This document shows positions 38,380-51,974 of a stretch of 64,000 bases of DNA, one piece after another. Source of the stretch: Callipepla californica brunnescens. Taxonomy: Eukaryota; Chordata; Aves; Galliformes; Odontophoridae. The stretch covers positions 38,697,733 to 38,761,732 of the forward strand of contig JALIRH010000002.1 in NCBI GenBank assembly GCA_023055505.1. Reading direction: 5' to 3'. The position numbers and the translations under genes were made by a program. The notes beneath the pieces are model-generated. The model searched no databases and was not told the DNA's origin. It saw nothing but the letters and a program-made list of their open reading frames with translations. Within the stretch, counting starts at the first letter, position 1; each line of letters opens with the position of its first letter.

Positions 38380-39150
38380 AATATGATCTGATTTCCATGT
38401 CACTTGCTTAAAAACCTTGATGCTGTTAATTAACCCTAGCAGAGTGTCATCCCACTTACGCTGTTGAAATGAAAACAGGCCGAGAGCCAACAATCTTCTC
38501 AGCCTTTGAAACATTTGCTTCAAATGCCAGTTTTCTCAGAATGAGAAAACAATTCTCCCTCAGACCCTGGCCCATGTGGATGCCTAGTCTGATACACAAG
38601 AGGATCAAAGCACATACAGATGAGCTCCTATCACAGGTATTCTTGATAGCTACTAAAAAGCTCAGGCTGCAGCAAGAAGCTTTGACAGTGCTTAGCTTCC
38701 TCGCAAAGCATTTAGAATTAAACAGAAATAACAGAAACAAAATATATTTTTGCGAAGATTAGGCACAGGATGTTTTTGCTGACAAGCTCATTTCCTATTT
38801 ATGTTAACATGATCTGTTAATTTATAGCCCTGTGTTGAAGGTGCGACATAGCTTCTCATTCCAATCAAATTAATCTCCTGGCACGTTTTTCCTCATGTCA
38901 AGCAGAGTTTACAAATTCTGGCATTTGTTCAGAGGCAGCAGAAAATGCATAAAGCCATCCGTGCAGGACAATGACAGAAGCACCTGTAACTGCTGTTGAC
39001 CAGATCATATTTGAGTTCAGTGATGGGAAAACTCAGTGCCTCAGAGAAATAATTCAAAGCAGGAACTACGTAGGCTTAATAGGAATTAATGTGCAGAAAA
39101 AAGGTAGCTCGCACAAAATGGTTTCTGAACAACTTTATGACACTCTCACA
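38380..39150. other. Candidate conserved non-coding element
   Basis: This is a repeat-free stretch with motifs such as GCTGTTAATTAACCC, CTATTTATGTTAACATGATC and CCAATCAAATTAATCTCC. It also has two plus-strand frames (38469-38762, 38971-39351), the second beginning MTEAPVTAVDQIIFEFSDG, without splice or homology support. It could be a regulatory element or ordinary intron. Confidence 0.2.
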
Positions 39151-42100
39151 TTCCCCATACGAGAACTTGTACTCTGTGCATCACTTCCTTCTCCAGCTAC
39201 CTACCTACCACACACACTGCCTTGCCCAGGACTCTCACTGCATGATCCCAAGTACTCTTCCCATACCTGTGTAAACAGGACTCCAGTTGTGGAAAGGACT
39301 GTCAAACTGTCAAGCCAGCACTTGAAAGTGACTGCCCTTGATCCAAAATAGTTGGGAAACCACTTAAAATATGCTGAATAGTTTTACATTTTCATAATTA
39401 TTTCCTTAAAGTCACCTTCCTAGGTATGGGAGAAGATAAGACAAGATCATGCAGTGACAGCACAAGTTCCAAGTGCCCAACTGCAGCACAAACTCATGCA
39501 AAGTAGAAAAGCTGTACAGACCCTCACTGTATCTTCCACTGAAACTCTGCTCCTATTTGCTACCTGTATTTGTGCCCACATTAAACTTCGAAGGTAAATG
39601 ACTTCATGGGCAAAGAACCAAGCATGAAAGCACAAAGCGTCTGCTGCTTTCATTTCCATCTTTGCCTCCTGTCCTATGCTGCAGATCCAAGAAAGGTTAC
39701 AGGGATCAATCGATCTTTTCACGCTGTGGTTCAGGTGCCTATATGAAGTCAGCTTTCAGGTGCAGCTCTTGCACCTGAAGTTGCATGGATCAGTAAATGC
39801 CTCTGAATGGGAGTAACAGCTGCACAAAGATATTTACAGTCAGCTGGCAACTGCCTGCTGGGTCAGATTAGCACCTCCAGAAGGGCAGGATCTGGAGCTG
39901 CTGCTGTCAAAGCCTCCTCAGCAATTGGCACATCACCCAAAGTAAGCACACCCGAGTTGAGAAACCACTGATGCAGAGAAATAGTTTTTAAAACATAAAT
40001 ACAAAATCATGTTATCATGCAATATTGAAAGAAATACTGCAAGAATCAGCAAAAATTACCATTGTAACTTCATATCATTCTTGCTCTGTTTAACGTGAAA
40101 TCTCTCTGAAATATATTTTGTATTTAGTTTTAGTCTTAAACACTTCTAAAGCAGGTCATCCAGAGAAGTTAATGCTGCAGCCAAATACTTGCCTCAAACA
40201 AAAATATCTAAATTCAGTGAGTTGCAAAATCTCTTGGAATAGGTATTACAAAGTATATAAATCAGGTGAATAATTTCCTCTTTTTCTGCTTTAGGATGAA
40301 AATTACAAAAATGACTCCATCTCTCAACCACCATTCCAAACACCAAGTCCTTCCACTGTGAATTCACCCCAGGCTCACTCTAACTTAAGAAGTATATTCT
40401 CCTTCAGACTCTGTGAAGCTCTAGAAAGGAGGGAGCTGAGACATTAACTGCAATGATTTTGAGCATTTCATCACAGTCTGTATAGACCCCCACCTAGCAT
40501 GACACTGCTGACTTGCTCTGGCTGAGAAATGGAACAAGAATAGCAGGCACTGCAGCCAGTCACAACTTGAAATAGACTGGCACGTGAGATAACACTTAAA
40601 CATTCCCAGCTCTTAGAAGTTACCTCCCAGTTTTAAGCTACAGTGCCTACTGAAATAAATACAGATGGTCTACTCCAAAGAACTTTATCTTACATATTCT
40701 ATAAAAGAAAGTGTACAAGAGTTTATGATACAGAAATACAGGCCTAAACCCACAGTGATATTCAGCTCCTTCAAAATATGATTTTTCTTGATTATCAGAG
40801 TGTATCCATTATTTTAAAATCACATCAGACAATGTATTCTCAGCTTTATACTCCCTGGGACAAAAGACTTCTTTCTTCCCAAGGGAGTGAGATTATATTC
40901 AAGCCACCCTTACGAGGAGTAACGATTTGTTACACACAAATAAAAGCTTTTCTGAAGTTGATGACAAAGTTATTCTTAAGAATCTTCCCTTTCAGAAACA
41001 TACTATACTGATGTTTCTTTGCGTGCTTGATGATCTATACTGGTACTTGTTTGTTATGTGCCCAAATTGCACAGAAATTAAATGTTATATTTGGATGGTT
41101 TATATTACTCTCTTATCTGTTAGCTCAACATGTGTCCATCTAGGTATTTATAACATTTATCACTGCTCACGGTCCTTGACTTCTGCTGTACCATGGTAGC
41201 AGGAAAACAAACTCCAGAGACACAATCTGGCTTTTATAAAAGTCTTGGAGAGCTCCAGCATGACTTTAACACTTCCTCCCAGGCAGGACTGAAGTCATGT
41301 ATTCAGTGAAAGGTAGGGGTGTAAAATACACATGGGCATTTTCTGCTCTCAGTTCTGCTAACCACATAACTTTCAGCGATAGAAAAATTCAAGGGGGGAA
41401 GAAAGGTCAAAAACAAGGGAAAGATTCCATACCTTTTACGTAAAACATTTTAGAATAATTCTTGACAAATAACAGGTGCTAGAAAATTCCTAGTCCTGGT
41501 TTAAACCAGGCAATGTACAGCAGCACACTGCCTGATTGTGACTCTAGGGCAGAAAATTACCTTTCCAATTGTTCACTTTCTACTCCTTAAGCTGGTATCC
41601 ATCATGGGAAAAGTAAGAAAGACCACACTGCTCTTCCTGAATTCCCTGCTTACAAAAATAGTTGGTTAGGTGAATACAGCCATAAAGTAGAGAGCAGTGG
41701 GAAACGAGGCGTTAAGATGCAATAAAACCTCCCCAGATTTCTGAAGTCCTGTATGCAATCAGATGTGGGTGGAGTGAAAAGGAACAGTTACACAATAAGT
41801 GGCAGTGAATATATCACTCTACATAATGATACTTCCACACTATTTATCTTTCTCTTTATTATGTTTCTCTATCATGGGGAATATATCAATAAGCAGAGCT
41901 ACTCTTCCTTCTTGACCAACAGAAGCCTCTTCAAAAGGTAGGGAGGGAGTCTGTCTTCTGTGAACATATGGGCACTTCACTGCTTAGCTTTACTGATCGC
42001 TTAATTGCAGAGAAGAGAGAAGCTAGAAACCAGTGTGTCCTTTTTGTTAGATGCACACAGCACTGGTCATCTGGCAGTTGATTTGTGATTCTGACTGTTC

Positions 42101-42271
42101 ATTTTCCAAAGAGACTGAACCTGTGCCATGCTTGTGACCTACTCTGGCTACTGTCTTCGTAAGACACTTCTGCATCAGCAACTTCACCACTGCCCTGACA
42201 TATTTTAGATCAATGACAAATTATTTAATGACTGATTCCCAGTGCAAAGCTGAAAAGCAGTGGTATATGCT

Positions 42272-42305
42272 GGGTGAAGGGGGGGGGGGAGGGGAGGGTG
42301 GGTGG
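42272..42305 (+). repeat. G-rich tract with G-quadruplex potential
   Basis: Five runs of three or more G, including one of 11, are separated by 1-4 bases (GGGTGAAGG.., GGGGAGGGTGGG). SPIDR is transcribed from this strand as template. Confidence 0.8.
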
Positions 42306-43199
42306 AAGTTCTGCAGAGTATATCAGATAACAGTGCTCTCAACTTGCCCTTGGACAGAATAAGATTATGTAAATATTTAGCACTGAAAAATAAACGGTAA
42401 TGTCAAATTAACAAATTCTTGTACTACACTGGCACTGGAAGAAGCCCAAGTTTCTACAGATATCCAGCTGTAGCTCTAAAAGCAGGGAAAACAGACTTCC
42501 AGGGCAATCTGGGCAAATGCAGAGGGAATCCACAGTGTTAAATATACAATACAGTTTAATGTCCCAGCTAGATAACATGATAACAAAGTTGTTTTTCCTA
42601 GTCTTTTGTCTTTACTCTTCATTTTGGTAGCTCCAGTTTGAGAATTATGAAAGAGCAGGGTGGAAGAAAGAAGGAATATCCAAGTATTAGAGAGTCTTAA
42701 CTGTGCTTTAAAAACAAACCAATCAAACAAACAAAAAACTTCAAAGCAAAAACAGGTTCCTAGACCTTGAACCACAGCTGTTATGAGAACTATTACAAGC
42801 CTGTCAAGAACCAATTAGACTACTTTGCAAGAATATTAAAAGCATGGTATCTTCACTTCTGAGAAGGATCTGAAAAGGGGAAACGAGAGAATTTCTAGCT
42901 CATGGAGTACTCTCTACTGCACTTGAGTTACCTATTTCCTGTTTACTTCCCACTTGAAAAATCACATCCCAGAAACATAATGTAATTTAAAAAAACCCTT
43001 GCATTTATAACCATTCCATTTAAAATGTTTTGTTGAAAAAAACAGAAAAAAACCCAAATGGAATGCTGTAAACAGATTTAAGTCAGCCACAAAAAACACT
43101 CTGACAGATGTTAGCATCTGTGAATATGGATCGTTCATGATGGTCCTTTCCAATCTGGGCTCTTTTCAAATAATATTTCTACTTTTTTACCCTCCCCAG

Positions 43200-43241
43200 T
43201 TTTTTTTTTTTTTTTCTTTTTTTCCTTTTTTTTTTTTTCCC
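43200..43241. repeat. Poly-T tract
   Basis: About 37 T are interrupted only by single or double C. In the SPIDR transcript direction this is a poly-A tract. Confidence 0.9.
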
Positions 43242-44562
43242 CATTAAGTATGTCTTATGAAATTCAAAGTAAATTTTCCATGCCAGAAGGGTTACTTTTT
43301 AATATACTACTGGTCTACCTACTTGAAATGCTAGTTGCAGCACTTGACACTCAACATTTAGTTGAGACAGGTTAACACATTGCCTACGTTCATGTTGAGA
43401 TGAAGAGCAAAGATTATTAGACCAAGAAAGAGAGGAAAGAGGAAATTCAACTTTGAAACGAATTAGTTCTGCAGGATTAGCCTTCGCCAGTAAAGCTGTT
43501 TTAAGCAGAATCACATATGAACAGACTACACAGAAACTTGCGACAACTTGCTAGAGTGTAATGAGTCCCAGCAACAGACTGCAGTATTTCCATTCAGAAA
43601 GAGAAACATTACTTTCCCCGCGCTCCCACTTCTTTGAGCCACTCTAACAAATGCTTGGCTCTTCTACATGTTTTGGTCCCCAAGGGTCCTGCTTGCACAG
43701 TAGCTGGTCTTTCAGCTTCTCTAATATCTGGCAGATTGAAAACAAAATAAGTGTAAAACTGAAAGAACTATTGATGGGCAGTGGATAGAGGCTGATCACA
43801 TTATTTTTTACGGAAATGTACTGTCTCCCTTTTGTTCTTGGAATATAGTCATGGTAGGCTTGAGAGCTAGCTTTCAGGTGGGAAGTAGGTCAAAATATAT
43901 GCCAGTAGAAGCGAACGGAACATTTCTTTACTCACCCACAAAGATTTTAAACTCTGGATTTCACAGCTATAGCCAGCATTGTTTTATTTTAGAAGTGCTT
44001 AGCTTTTCCTTCTTAGTAGACAACACCCTTCTCTGCCCTGCTTCCTAACCCACATCTTGTGAATGCTCTGGCCAGTTTAATCCCCTAACAGTCCTAAAAA
44101 TGTATCTATTTTAGTTTCACCAGCTATCACACAATGATCCCTGTCCTTTAAGGAACAGAACTGACCATCTCTATTTTTTACTGAACTCATGTGGCCCACT
44201 CAAAACAAACAGATACTGGCTAAGAGTAAAATCCAAATTATACACTGCTTTATCCTAGGAACGCAAAGTACAAGGCCGACAGAATGAGTCAGACACCTCA
44301 AAGCCAGAAAACTCCTCAGGTTGACAGGATTCTCTCTGGGATTCATGTACTCATAGTCAGGCCTTTTTCAGATAGTCAAAATAATCAGTTTTATGTGTTG
44401 TACTACGCAACAAAAACGTGTTTACGTGTTGTATCATTTGTAAAATTATCTTTCTCATCAGATGGGGAAAAGGCAGGGAAAGTATGTCAGGAATGCTGGA
44501 AAGGGGCAGACAGTCACAGCGAGTCATACTTTCTTCCCTCCCAACACCCCCCTCCCCCTCTA

Positions 44563-44579
44563 CGCGCACACACACACAC
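44563..44579. repeat. (CA)n repeat
   Basis: GCGC leads into seven CA units, after a C-rich tract on the plus strand. Confidence 0.85.
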
Positions 44580-45690
44580 CTCCCGAAACTCCTTAAGTAT
44601 GAAAAACCCATTTGCGAGAACAGCTAATTACAAGGGGGAAAGGCAAATGATTCAATAATAATGCAGGGAATGTGAGAACAATTTAAGTATGACAGAAAGC
44701 AGAGAACTTTTCAAGCTCTGGTTTCTGAGCATCCTAAGAAAATGCTGAGATACTTCAGTGCAATACATTTATAGTCTTATTATAGTATTTAAAGTCAGAC
44801 TTCAAGGCTTAACCATTTGCCTATCAGTATTCATTCTATGTATTTATCTCTACAAACAACAAAAACTAGATACCTATAGGCAGTACCATAATTTCTGCTT
44901 TATCCACTCGAGTTTTAAGCAATTCAATAAAACAGTTTGAACACAGAAAATATACATTTCTCCCATAACTTGCCAGACTCCTTCTAGAAATTGGATGCTT
45001 TGAACAAAGTGCATCACCGTCCCTGTCCAACACTTCATTTCATGTCTCTGTTTATCATGCTCCCTGTGGCAGCAGCATCTAGGTTATACTGTGTGCTACA
45101 AGAGAATGTATACAACAGCCTACAACAATATAAATCAAGTAAATACTCATCTGCCTTGATATCGAATTACAAAACTTTTTACAGACCAGTGAATTATCTT
45201 ACAAATGTTGCATTTAGGGCAGTTTTACTTTAGAAAACGTTAACAAAGAAGAAAAGGTTTTCTTTACAAAAGTACGGGCTGTTAATTTGTTCAAAGGGCT
45301 GACAGAGGGCACTGAATCCTTTTACTCACTATCAGGTGACAGACACAGACATTTTGATTGAGGAGAAACGTCTCATGTGGATGCTTATCACCCAGGAAAA
45401 TGGCAGCTGATAAAGAAGTATGAGGTGTTTTCCGTTCTTCAACCTTAAAAAGAAGTGTTCATTCTCATCCTTTCAAAGAGAAAGGGGGTTGATTTTTCTC
45501 TTCAGAGCAGGTGGATCCAAAACACAATTCTAATTGCTGCAAATGACAATCACCAAGCTCTTTTTTGAGCACGAACATTGACTAAATTTGAGGAATTTCC
45601 AAAAGGCCACTTCAACAACTGCACATGGGAATACCCAGCCACAACACATTCTCAGAAGCAAAGACTCTTGTTTTTTGTATCGTTGTTTTT

Positions 45691-45708
45691 TGTTTGTTTG
45701 TTTGTTTA
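45691..45708. repeat. (GTTT)n repeat
   Basis: Four GTTT units follow a T-rich run. Confidence 0.85.
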
Positions 45709-47512
45709 AAATTTCTATGTCAGGTTTGGCATAAGTGCAATCTGAGATTTGTGCTGCTTCACCCCATTCCTGTGAAGGGTGCTGACTCAGCCAGGTTAAC
45801 TATCAGGAATTGTGTGACTGAGTGTTAAGAGCATTTTTGGGCAGAAGATGAAAAGTAATAATGGAGAGCCATCAATCGTCCTCTGCTGGAATTGGTGGCA
45901 TTAGAAACCAACCTGAATAACAGACTGTCACCTGACCTGACTTTTGACCAAATGTAGTCCTTGGAAGAAAAACTACACAGAGGAATACTGTCCTCAAAAT
46001 CAAAGATTGATCTGGAGTTGATAAACACCTCTGCCTATCACTTTTCTTTTTTTAATATATACAATAGTGATAATTAAATTATAGAGCAATGATTTCGCAC
46101 AACAAAGTGTACAAATTACATTTTAAAAATAATGCAAGTTAGGCCCAATATGATCTTTATAAAATACTAGAGGTAAGGCTGTTGACAATTACTTTTCTGA
46201 AAGTGATGACTCAATATGCTTCTTAGGAAAGAGAAGTCTTCCTAAATTCCTTCAAGAGAAATATTATTGACCAATTATCCAGTAGTTTACAAGGTAGCCA
46301 GAATTAGGAGAATTCCAGTACTCCAAAAACTCAAGGAGGACCTGTGAACATGGTACAACCATCATCAGAGTGGCTCAGAGGCAATGAGATTCTTACAACC
46401 TTTGAAGAATTTCTTCAAAGCCTATTGCAAATGCATCTGGTGAGTTCTCAATGGGACCTTTCAAAATAATTGCAGAAAGAAAGACCTCCTAATGCCCTGA
46501 AAGACTGTACTTATAAGCTTAATAAAAGCTCTGCCACTGTAACTTACTTTAATAAACTTTCCCAGTTAAAATGAAGCCTATAAAATGTTAACCCATCAAG
46601 AACCAAAAGTTAGCACAAACTCTGGAGGAAGAAAATGCAATGATAGATACAGCAATCTTAGATGTAGAGTTGATGAGAAAAACTAACAGTCTTTGGTCTC
46701 AAACCTTGAGGATTCTAAACTGAAGATCTGTCTGGTCAAAAGGGAAAACTGTCTGATCTATCTTTTGTACTGACAAAGACAAGGTCCCATTTTTGATTCC
46801 CTACACTGAAAGCAGAGCAGTATCGGGATGGAAAGATTAAAATAGAAGAAACTAAGAACACTACTCTGAAGCTGTACGCTCTACGGCTTTGCATATAAGA
46901 TTTCTGATCGCTGTTAATGTTTTGACACCAGATCACTTTTTACTACAGAGCAGATGAACTGCCATGACCTCCAGACTTCCAGAAGACAGCAGGAGTTTTT
47001 TTCCAGTGGCTTCAAAATGTCAGTTTGCATGTGTGTACCTGTGTTTTCCCTAGCAGCGTTTGATCAAAGTTCTCATTTTAGAAAAGCCTCTCACTTCTCC
47101 ATTTCTCCCCATTTCTCACTTTTATTCCAAGAGACTACTCTATGAGCACAATTCACAGTAGAGCATACTGGAGGCTGAAACAGGTAAACAAGAAGTAGTT
47201 GATATACTAGTTATTCTGTGAAACTCAAGAAACAGTATAGGATGTCCATGACCATCAATGGTTCCCCTTAATACATTTTCAAGCTTCTTGTTAGTCGTTG
47301 ATGCAACTATGGACAGATCCCTCCCTTGCATGGGCAGCATTGCTTTTATTTCACACCATATTCATTAGAAGACTACTGAAAATCCTGCAGTGTTGAACGT
47401 ATTTATCTCCTGGAACTTGAAGGCTAAGAACAACAATTCCAAACTCGCATCTCTTTGGCTTCTCATACATAACAGGCATGCTAGGATAACTCACATGCAT
47501 CTCATTACTTAC

Positions 47513-47763
47513 CTAACATTTTGTGGATCTGAATTTATGATGGGTGTTGCACAGATAGGCTTGTTTCCTTGAATCTGGCTTCTGAAACCTTCTCTTGCAG
47601 GCAAATAGTACACCCTTTGGATAACGACTCGTACCTGTACTTCTCTCCATCCCACTGCTCCTTGGCTTTCCACCATTTCAAGCAGAGAATCATTAACAGC
47701 ACTCAGTGCTAAGGGATGCTTTTTAGGATCACAGTAGTTATGGATTTGTGGAGCATAAGCAAC
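47513..47763 (-). CDS. SPIDR: SPIDR internal exon (second)
   Basis: This 251-nt exon begins after ccttctccag and ends at TTAG|gtaagt on the minus strand. It enters in phase 0 and leaves in phase 2, giving 83 codons plus two bases. The peptide contains VNDSLLEMVESQGA and VRVVIQRVYYLPAR. These match the human SPIDR blocks DSLLDVVESQGA and VRVVVQRVYSLPSR as I recall them, so this is the best-conserved part of the gene here. It probably lies near the start of the C-terminal DUF4503 region. An internal CAG|gtacga donor would cut the exon at 47635, but it leaves the wrong phase for the next exon and would lose the conserved VRVV block. The 3' two bases (AG) join the G of the next exon to make an arginine codon. 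Confidence 0.9.
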
Positions 47764-49536
47764 CTGGAGAAGGAAAATCCATTAATAGAAACATTTAATG
47801 GGATGGTGAAACTATGGAGTGCTAAAAAGCACAACAAGAAAAATCTCTGCACGAAGAAATATTAGCTTCAAGATACTTACTGCATGTAAACTGACTTACA
47901 TACTACTGACCCATGTTTATTGTGGATTTTTAATAAACAGCTAAAGAGAGTTCAGCACATAGCACTCTCCTGTATTGATAGCTGTTCTGGAATGCACTAA
48001 GTCAATCCATGAGAAATTAAGGTGACAGAGGAGAACTGATAGTAGTATTTATGATTCTTCCTCTTGAACAGTTTCTTACTTTTCCAATGTTCTGTTTCTC
48101 CCTTTTCTAAAAAGGGAGTAACATCTATCTTGAATCCTACAAACTTTCACACTTTTGTAAAATGAACAAGTGACTAGAAAGTTCGATGTAAAATGTTCCA
48201 GTGTAAAAACTAGATGATGAGAAGAATAAAAACTTAATCTAAAATTACAAACCTTAGTCTACTCTTCAGCTACTTACTAAATGTATTTTATAAATACAAT
48301 TCTCCAATCTTCCAATTTACTTCAGTTTAAATGAGTAGTTGCATTAACTTTCATTCTAAAATAAATCTTTATCTTTTAGTAAAAAATTGATTGCAAGTGT
48401 AAACTAAAATTCTGTGTATAGGCTCCTTTCCAGCATGAGCCAAATTTCCATTTTCAAAGTGAAACTTTTCTTTTAAAGCTGGGAGCAATTTAAAGTTTTA
48501 AAGTTTTACAAATCTTACCATAAGTATTATCTATCAGTTAAGAAGAAGAAATATAATGTTAATAAGGAAATGATGGTGTGATGATACGCTTGTCTGAAAG
48601 TAGTTGCAATGAATCATGTCTAATGAGTTTTTTAGTAAAATGGTTTTGCTAGGAAGTATCAGTGAAAGAATTAAATTGTTCTGATTTTCACATATCACAG
48701 TAGAAGCTCTCTACAGGATAGAGCTGTAGCATGAAATTAAATTAGTATTTGATTCATGCAACTGCTTCATTCTAACACCTATAGATGGAATTATATATAT
48801 ATGAGTAAGGCAAATACGAAACACTGACACTCACATTGTTCTTTAGATTCTTAGGCCCAAAATTCTCAAATGTTAACAATGATTTTGGGATGGACAATAG
48901 AAAAACTTTAAACCAATCTTTAAGATAAAGTGATGGTACAAACTATCAGAAAGCCAAATCCCTTAAAATATCTCAGCCTGTACAACAGCTAAGTGTATGA
49001 AGAGTCAGCAGTTATTTTGATATAAACAAAGTTACAACAGGAAAGAAAATAAATTGTAAACATGCTGGAAAGGAGGCTGGTGTTCCCAATTATGATTTAA
49101 ATATAGGACAAGACTGACTAGAAAATGAGTTCAATAGGAATGAAAAGAGGGAATATTAATTAAAAATAACATCTTAGCTGATACTATCTTAGCAGTTACC
49201 AGGAAACTGATTTTACTTCAAATTAAGTTTGGCTCTCAGCTGTATAGCATAAAAGAAAAATCCATGAAAAAACAAACTACAATTACTATTTAGCACAGTA
49301 GTGAGACTTCCAATTCTGTGATTCAGCAAAATAACCTCTCATCCAACCTTTGGATGAGCCAGATGCCTCTGCTAAGAAAACATTATTAAAAAAACCATCA
49401 GATATTATTCGGCCTTAGTTAAATGAAAGTAGAAACTGAACAGATTGGTAATTTTTGTTTTTGTTACGATTTCCAAACATCTGCTCACCAACTTCATACA
49501 AAATGCTAAAGTGAGAACAAAATGAATGAGCCTTAC
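47764..49536 (-). other. 1.8-kb SPIDR intron
   Basis: This stretch separates the first two SPIDR exons of the window. It begins (minus strand) with gtaaggctc and ends with ccttctccag. It is AT-rich, with only a short TA run near 48790 and no recognisable interspersed repeat. Confidence 0.85.
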
Positions 49537-49744
49537 CTGATTACCTGAAGATTCCTGGGGTTGCTTATTGTCAAGGTCATCCAGTTTGAATGTCTGTGCC
49601 AAAGATATAATATTCTTTCTAATAAGCATCTTTGTAGGACCCTGTGTCTTGCTTGTTTCTAAGCCTTCACTGAATGGTGCTTTCTGACTGAAATATGTAT
49701 TCATGATGACAGGAATATCTGCATTCTTGAGAAGTAGCTTTTGC
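49537..49744 (-). CDS. SPIDR: SPIDR internal exon (first of three in the window)
   Basis: This 208-nt exon encodes part of SPIDR, a nuclear scaffold that links RAD51 and BLM during homologous recombination. On the minus strand it starts after a T-rich tract ending in CAG and ends at CAG|gtaagg. The first base completes a codon from the previous exon, 69 codons follow, and it ends in phase 0. The peptide holds QKLLL, PVIMNTYF and ISLAQTFKLDD, which I align from memory with QKL, PVILNTYF and SISLAQMF in human SPIDR, in the same order. The acidic stretch between is poorly conserved. It joins in frame to 47513-47763. A second GT donor lies 8 nt inside the exon (exon end at 49545), but using it would shift the frame into an early stop in the next exon. 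The gene name rests on recalled human sequence, not on a search. Confidence 0.85.
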
Positions 49745-51756
49745 CTGGAAAAAAACACAATATAATTGGCATCAAATCCATTATAAGTTAAACTGCAGAT
49801 AAACACTACTTTAAGTTATGTTGTCTATTTCTCCCCACTTTGTTCTAAAGTTACCACTAAAGAACACAGAGGTAGGTAATCAAACAGGGCAAATAAGTCA
49901 CCTCATACATACATTCAGTTTGATCAGCCCTATGAGCTCAGGCACATCCATGTGCACCTACGGACAATGTTCAGCTGGGAGCTGACAGGCCCCATGGACC
50001 TCATATGACTTCACTCAAACACTACTTGGTATCTCAGAACTGTCACAGCAGAAGAGTACCAAGGACGCCTCCAAACAGCTTCTGTGGTATAAGCTCAGAA
50101 GGAAGATAACTCGTTCAGCTCAGTATGAATTCAGACTGCTGGTGTTGCTGAACTCAGCCTGGCCTCTCAGAGCAAGACATCCCTCTGCTCAGTACTTCCC
50201 ATGAATCCATTCTCACTGTGGCCACTGCAGAGCTGTTCCTGATTCTAGTCGTTATTTCTCAAAGAAAATATTACATTTTTCCTAAGATAGGCTGCATGTG
50301 ATTTTGCCTCTTTATTTACTTCCTGTATGTTTGCTAATGTCATTACCTTGCTCTCCAAGGCACAGTTTTGGTTGCTAATGCCAATCTAAATTACCAAATA
50401 GCTTCACATGCAGCAATTTCTTGCCTCACAACTTAAGGCAATGGTTGCAGAATCTCTCTATACACACCAGTAACTTAATGCCTAAGCAGGTCTCAATGTT
50501 GATGCTGTTCCACATGCTAGTATCAGAATCATGTATGTTGAAACACACATTTTTCCCTCACTGGATACAAATCTACTGAAGTCACCTTTACAAAAACAAT
50601 GAGTAATCTCATTTTCTAAAGACCATCAAAAGAGAAACAAAATTCATTCAGTGATTTTATTGCAGGCTGTGTTTTTCTATTAGATTTGTATTGTTTGGGA
50701 GTAAAGCAAGGCCTCCCTGGTAGCAAAGTCCTGCTGACCTGAGTTCAGAAGTTACCTCAGGACTCCAGTCTCCAGGCTCCTGTGTTAGGGAGATGAAGTT
50801 ATCAAAATGCAACCAAACTAAGCTAAAAAAAAGTAAGATGCCCTAAAAAATACTGATTTCTGATTGCAGTGTGGTCTGTTTTATAGCACAGCCCTCTGCA
50901 GAGCAGATAGGGACAAGAAATCAAGTCAACAGAATAGGAAAAGTAGCAATAGATTGTTAAATATAATCCCTGGTTTTATTTATAATTTGGACAAAAATGA
51001 AACAAGATGATAATTTCTGTCTTTTAGAAAAAAAAATTATATTAAAAGAGGCTTGCAACTTAAGTACAAATAATATACAGAAATTACAAAAACCATGTAT
51101 TGCCTTTATTTATGAACAGTCACAGAAGTTATGATTTGAAATAGAAAACTCATGAAAAGGTATGGAATAAAACTGAGCACTGAATCCCACTGCAATGCCT
51201 TACTACCATTTGGGAACTTCTAAGCAGGTAGTAGTTCATCCTTAATGGCATTTCAGTCCCTTGACTCCAAGTGAATTTATCAACGTGGGTCCCAGTTCAG
51301 ACAAGTATGACAGTAGCTCACAAGGCTGCCAAATTCATATTGGATGATAATTACAAGATTAAAGCTGAGGAATTAGCTCAGTCAGCAAACCAAGACATCT
51401 CTGAATCTTACCAGATTTCTGTGTCTCAGCTGCCATTACTCCCTTCTTTCTGAAGAATAAAAACCGATACAAAGTTTGTTACAGATCTCTGATCAGTTTT
51501 GGCTGCCTTTACATGCAGATACGGAATGAAAGTTTTAGCACCCACTTTCTTGAGACGTCTGCACTCAGACCCAAAGTAAACAGGAAATCTCACTGAACGC
51601 GAGTCTGTGACGTCACTAATGCCAAAAGAATGTTTGTTTGATCTAAATAATCAAATTCTCTAAAAAAAAATTACTGACGTTAGCAGCCAATCATTCATAG
51701 GAACTCTGAGGTTTACGGTGTTACTTTTATCTTCCTGTTACGGACGCATGATGAGG

Positions 51757-51784
51757 TTATATATATATACATGCATATATTTTT
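51757..51784. repeat. (TA)n short microsatellite
   Basis: TATATATATATA is followed by CATGCATATAT. Confidence 0.8.
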
Positions 51785-51954
51785 AAAGGCAGGTATGTTT
51801 TTACTGGTACTCAAATTACGTGTAACCACAGTTTTGCTATGCCTTTGCATCTGATGCCGCTATTACTTTTACAACTATTAAGATATTCTTGTGTTCCACT
51901 TTCATCATATCTTCACATGGGCAATACCATAAGCTAATGGCCAGTCAGCATTTC

Positions 51955-51974
51955 CAACAACAACAACAACAAAA
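51955..51974. repeat. (CAA)n repeat
   Basis: Six CAA units in a row. Confidence 0.85.

Larger units (their letters stand above)
10090..47512 (-). other. 37.4-kb SPIDR intron
   Basis: This is the interval between two SPIDR exons whose phases and conserved peptide blocks join directly. It is AT-rich and carries few open frames beyond chance. It holds decayed CR1 tails near 11.0, 15.4 and 26.2 kb, simple repeats, a GC-richer island near 36.9-37.5 kb, and the exon-like chain at 14.7-21.3 kb listed separately. Apart from these, I see no supported gene in 21.3-36.8 kb or in 37.9-47.5 kb. Confidence 0.85.

Noticed and set aside
47635..47763. Shorter version of SPIDR exon using internal donor CAG|gtacga
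   Set aside because: It leaves the wrong phase for the next exon and would remove the conserved VRVV..QRVY block.
49310..49340. AATTCTGTGATTC resembling a CR1 tail
   Set aside because: Only about a dozen bases match, and no CR1 core is found next to it.
51271..51453. Plus-strand 60-codon frame with protein-like composition
   Set aside because: No splice or promoter context and no known family; close to the length expected by chance in 64 kb.
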